Shown one piece after another: positions 7,435 through 10,201 of a stretch of 10,201 nucleotides of DNA. The translations under genes were made by a program, and so were the position numbers. Under the pieces are notes generated by a model. That model worked only from the letters and a program-made list of their open reading frames with translations, did not search any database and was not told the origin of the DNA. Source of the DNA: Bacillota bacterium (GTDB lineage: Bacteria > Bacillota_B > Desulfitobacteriia > Desulfitobacteriales > Desulfitobacteriaceae); the NCBI GenBank assembly GCA_021779415.1, contig JAJYAS010000066.1, forward strand, positions 1-10,201. Direction: 5' to 3'. Numbering within the stretch: the stretch's first letter is position 1; every line of letters starts with the position of its first letter.

Positions 7435-9882
7435 TTAATGACACGTTAGGTTATTAATGGTACGATATTTGATTTTCCATATCTTATCAGCATATTCTCT
7501 AATTGTCCTATCACTCGAGAAAATCCCAGACTCTGCAATGTTGACCAAGGAAATTTGGTTCCATTCTTCTTGATTTAAATAAAGTGTTTGGAGTTTTTGA
7601 TGCATTTCAAGATAAGAATGAAAATCTTTTAAGACAAAAAATTCATCATTATAAATCATCAGCGAATCAAATAATACCCTGAATTCTTCCCCCATATTAT
7701 CGAAAAATCCACCATTTAATTGATCCACGCACCTTCGGATATCTGTGCTAGCGTGGTATTCATCCCAAGGTCTATACCCGCCAATTCGGTTGTAATCCAA
7801 AACCTGTTCAGCGGCAAGGCCAAAGATAAAGCAATTTTTCTCGCCCACTGCCTCTCTAATTTCTACATTAGCACCATCCAAAGTTCCCAAGGTAAGGGCA
7901 CCATTCATCATGAATTTCATATTCCCTGTCCCTGAGGCCTCTTTACTCGCTGTAGAAATCTGTTCACTAATGTTGGCCGCAGGATAAATCAATTCCGCCT
8001 GCGTCACATTGAAATTCTCTAAAAATACGACCTTAAGTTTATCGTTAACTTTGGGAGTGTGCTCTATTTTCTGACTCAGAGCATAAATAAGCTTAATAAC
8101 GGTCTTTGCGTAATGGTAGCTTGGTGCTGCTTTTCCACCGAAAATAAAGGTTTGAGAACCGGTTAAAGAATCCGGATCGTCCAAAGCCTTATTGTATAAG
8201 TGCATGATCTTCAGCACATTAAGCAATTGTCGTTTATAGGCATGAATTCTTTTCACTTGAACATCAAAAATTGACATAGGGTCAAGGTCAATCCCCTGTT
8301 TTCCCTTGACCTTCGCAGCTAATCGGCATTTGTTTTCGTACTTAACTTTCGCGAGCTGTTCTAAAAAACTCGGATCATCTTTAAACCCATGAAGTTTCTG
8401 GAGTTCTCCTGCATCTTCTTTCCAACTTGGACCTATGCCCTCTGTTATCAAGCCCGACAATTTAGGATTAGCGGCTAGCTGAAATCTCCTGTAATTCACC
8501 CCATTTGTTTTATTATTAAATTTATACCCAAAAATCCGATAGAAGTCTTTAAAGACCTCCTTCTTAAGGATTTCGGTATGCAATTGGGCAACCCCATTCA
8601 CTGACGAGCTCCCAATAATCGCCAAATTAGCCATCCGTACGTACCCATCTTTGAGAATTTGAGTGTTGCTAATCACCTCCTCCTCATCAAGGAATCTGCG
8701 CGTTAAATCTTCCTTAAATCGTCGATCGATTTCCTCGATAATTTGATAGATCCTAGGCAAAAGGTATTTGACCATATCAATCGGCCACTTTTCCATGGCT
8801 TCAGGCATAATCGTATGATTAGTAAAGGATAAGGTGTTGACTGTGATATTCCAAGCCTCATCCCAGCCCATGCCTTCTTCATCAATCAGGATGCGTATCA
8901 GTTCAGGGATACACATAACGGGATGAGTATCATTGATATGAACGGCCACCCGTCGCGAGAAGTCTTGCAATGAGCTTAAATCGTTCCTTTTTTTGTAGCT
9001 CCGTACGATAGACCCTAAGCCAGCAGCCACAAAAAAATATTCCTGTTTAAGCCTTAACTCTCTTCCCGCACGACTGCTATCGTCCGGATATAGAATATAG
9101 GAAATCGATTCGATCTCTGATTTAAAGCTTGTAGCCTGATTAAACTCCCCACGATTGAAACAGGCTAAATCCAATTCTCCACAGGTCGTTTCAGCACTCC
9201 ATAACCTTAAGTTGTTAATATACATAGGGTTATCATAGCTCGCAATCGGGACATCATAAGGTACAGCCAGTACCGCTTCATAGTTCTCATGATAAAATGT
9301 TGCTTTACCCTCATTAAACTCCGTTCTCACATTTCCTTTGAATTTAACAACAATGGCCTTTTCCGGCTTGCGTGTTTCCCAAGGATAACCATTTTTAAGC
9401 CAGTTGTCCGCTACCTCAACCTGATTGCCTGCCACAATCTTTTGTTCGAATAAACCATACTGATAGCGAATCCCATTGCCATGTCCCCCAATTCCTAGAA
9501 AAGCCATTGAGTCGAGAAAACAGGCTGCCAATCTTCCTAACCCCCCATTACCCAAGCCCGGATCCGCTTCTTGTGCCAAGAGATCATCAAGATTGATATC
9601 TAACTCTGATAAACCTTCTCGTACGAGATCTTCTATTTGAAAGTTGACTAAATAATTGTGAAGTAGCTTCCCAATCAGAAACTCCATTGAAAAATAATAC
9701 ACTTGTTTTCCTGGTGATATCGAATTTCTGTTGATAGCCCGATATAAACTCATTCTTTCTTTCAGCAATACGACCAATGCACTAAATTTATCCCAAAGGC
9801 TTGCTTCATCCGGGGTAATTCCTTCCCCTTCTATTAACTTCGTCAGATATGCATGCTTAAAGCTGTCTTTATCCGAAAACAT
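7435..9882 (-). CDS. glgP: Glycogen/starch/maltodextrin phosphorylase (GT35)
   Basis: 815 residues from the preferred ATG, a normal length for bacterial GlgP. This PLP enzyme releases glucose-1-phosphate from non-reducing ends of alpha-1,4-glucan using phosphate. Motifs (numbered from that ATG): the glycine-rich GLGNGGLGRLAACFLDS (109-125), a basic active-site stretch ending RELRLKQEYF (274-283), NDTHP (317-321), QVKRIHAYKRQLLN (542-555), and the PLP-lysine motif EASGTGNMKF with K656, followed by GTLDGANVE. There is no N-terminal extension like the phospho-serine segment of animal phosphorylases, so that type of control is not expected. The ATG at 9882 is preceded by GGAGGAAAG. An in-frame TTG at 9900 would add six residues, but the Shine-Dalgarno would then lie inside the coding sequence, so it was rejected. 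It starts 21 nt after the glgB stop and ends in TAA 66 nt before glgC, placing a degradative enzyme between synthesis genes. The family call is secure; the preferred substrate (glycogen or maltodextrin) is not shown. Confidence 0.96.
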   Translation of the reverse strand: MFSDKDSFKHAYLTKLIEGEGITPDEASLWDKFSALVVLLKERMSLYRAINRNSISPGKQVYYFSMEFLIGKLLHNYLVNFQIEDLVREGLSELDINLDDLLAQEADPGLGNGGLGRLAACFLDSMAFLGIGGHGNGIRYQYGLFEQKIVAGNQVEVADNWLKNGYPWETRKPEKAIVVKFKGNVRTEFNEGKATFYHENYEAVLAVPYDVPIASYDNPMYINNLRLWSAETTCGELDLACFNRGEFNQATSFKSEIESISYILYPDDSSRAGRELRLKQEYFFVAAGLGSIVRSYKKRNDLSSLQDFSRRVAVHINDTHPVMCIPELIRILIDEEGMGWDEAWNITVNTLSFTNHTIMPEAMEKWPIDMVKYLLPRIYQIIEEIDRRFKEDLTRRFLDEEEVISNTQILKDGYVRMANLAIIGSSSVNGVAQLHTEILKKEVFKDFYRIFGYKFNNKTNGVNYRRFQLAANPKLSGLITEGIGPSWKEDAGELQKLHGFKDDPSFLEQLAKVKYENKCRLAAKVKGKQGIDLDPMSIFDVQVKRIHAYKRQLLNVLKIMHLYNKALDDPDSLTGSQTFIFGGKAAPSYHYAKTVIKLIYALSQKIEHTPKVNDKLKVVFLENFNVTQAELIYPAANISEQISTASKEASGTGNMKFMMNGALTLGTLDGANVEIREAVGEKNCFIFGLAAEQVLDYNRIGGYRPWDEYHASTDIRRCVDQLNGGFFDNMGEEFRVLFDSLMIYNDEFFVLKDFHSYLEMHQKLQTLYLNQEEWNQISLVNIAESGIFSSDRTIREYADKIWKIKYRTINNLTCH

Positions 9883-9889
9883 ACTGTAT

Positions 9890-9898
9890 CTTTCCTCC
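9890..9898 (-). promoter_or_regulatory. Ribosome binding site of glgP
   Basis: Minus-strand GGAGGAAAG lies in the 21-nt gap between the glgB stop (9906-9904) and the ATG at 9882. From the end of GGAGG to the ATG is 11 nt, a slightly long but workable distance. Its position settles the start: the upstream TTG at 9900 sits directly before it and has no site of its own. Confidence 0.8.
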
Positions 9899-9903
9899 AA
9901 TAC

Positions 9904-10201
9904 TTAACCATTCAACTTTAGTGTCTTTGGTTTTAATAGAACTATTGCTAAGGGAGCCACGTTAAGTGTTAACGAAAATAGTTGATTATGCCATGAAACC
10001 TTTTCGGTTATGAGCATCGACTCATTGACTTGACCCTTCCCCCCATAAATCTCTTGATCAGAATTAAATAATTCCTGATAACTCCCCGCATGTGGAACTC
10101 CAACACGAAAGTTTTTGTAACTATTGGCTTGAAAATTAATTAAGATGATGAGAAAGTCATCGGGATTTTGGGCTTTCCGAGAAAACACTAAAATACTCTG
10201 C
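9904..10201 (-). CDS. glgB: 1,4-alpha-glucan branching enzyme, C-terminal fragment (cut by window edge)
   Basis: The last 98 codons of a longer gene; the frame is open to the right edge, so the 5' part, including the catalytic barrel, lies outside the window. What is visible matches the C-terminal all-beta domain of GlgB: SILVFSRK at the edge, then a strand-rich LIILINFQ, the GVPHAGSYQELFNSD segment (family GVPxxGxYxExLNSD), EIYGGKGQVN (family EIYGGSxxGN), and a final SLTLNVAPLAIVLLKP (family LPPLAxxxLKP). In-frame GTG at 10188 is an internal valine codon, not a start. GlgB (GH13) cuts an alpha-1,4 chain and reattaches it as an alpha-1,6 branch. The TAA stop at 9906-9904 is 21 nt before glgP, consistent with one transcript. 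No catalytic residues are visible here, so activity cannot be judged; the call rests on the conserved C-terminal pattern and the gene context. Confidence 0.9.
   Translation of the reverse strand, partial: QSILVFSRKAQNPDDFLIILINFQANSYKNFRVGVPHAGSYQELFNSDQEIYGGKGQVNESMLITEKVSWHNQLFSLTLNVAPLAIVLLKPKTLKLNG

Noticed and set aside
9904..10188. A small stand-alone protein starting at GTG 10188
   Set aside because: The frame stays open upstream to the window edge with codons for QSIL, and the sequence matches the GlgB C-terminus, so the GTG is an internal valine codon.
1..10201. A novel defence, mobile or biosynthetic system hidden in the window
   Set aside because: Every substantial stretch is explained by recognisable glycogen-metabolism genes; no transposase, integrase, toxin-antitoxin, CRISPR or unexplained long region was seen on either strand.

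Overview
The window is one continuous minus-strand gene cluster for storage-polysaccharide (glycogen) metabolism. Read in the direction of transcription (right to left) it holds the 3' end of glgB (branching enzyme, cut by the window edge), glgP (glycogen phosphorylase), glgC and glgD (the two ADP-glucose pyrophosphorylase-type subunits), glgA (glycogen synthase), and a 1166-residue fusion of a GH13 amylase/neopullulanase-like enzyme with a complete GH77 4-alpha-glucanotransferase (MalQ type). No RNA gene, mobile element, CRISPR array or phage gene is visible.

The organism is most likely a low-to-moderate GC Firmicute (Bacillota). The paired glgC-glgD arrangement is typical of that phylum, the Shine-Dalgarno sequences are strong and purine-rich, and the coding sequence is fairly AT-rich by eye. 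A debranching/glucanotransferase fusion of this kind points to the Clostridia, perhaps the Desulfitobacterium/Desulfosporosinus group. That last step is inference from gene content and protein style, not a measured relationship.

Layout: bases 1-82 are the trailer after the last gene, with small inverted and direct repeats but no clear intrinsic terminator. Then come 83-3583 (GH13-GH77 fusion), 3580-5010 (glgA), 5031-6155 (glgD), 6169-7368 (glgC), 7435-9882 (glgP) and 9904-10201 (glgB, partial). Gaps are 21 nt (glgB-glgP), 66 nt (glgP-glgC), 13 nt (glgC-glgD), 20 nt (glgD-glgA) and a 4-nt overlap (glgA-fusion). This is the spacing of a single operon. No stretch over 300 bases lacks a gene, and no convincing internal promoter was found.

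How the genes work together: GlgC, probably with GlgD, makes ADP-glucose from glucose-1-phosphate and ATP. GlgA adds the glucose to alpha-1,4 chains and GlgB introduces alpha-1,6 branches. GlgP removes outer glucose units as glucose-1-phosphate. The fusion protein is suited to handling the short or branched remnants GlgP leaves: the GH13 half would hydrolyse them and the GH77 half would rejoin short maltodextrins into chains GlgP can use again. Synthesis and breakdown therefore appear to be produced from one transcript, so flux would have to be set mainly at the protein and metabolite level.

I did not find a previously undescribed system. The points most worth a second look are the fusion enzyme and its true specificity, the altered nucleotide-site motifs of GlgD, the position of glgP inside the synthesis genes, and two start codons that simple longest-frame calling places too far upstream.
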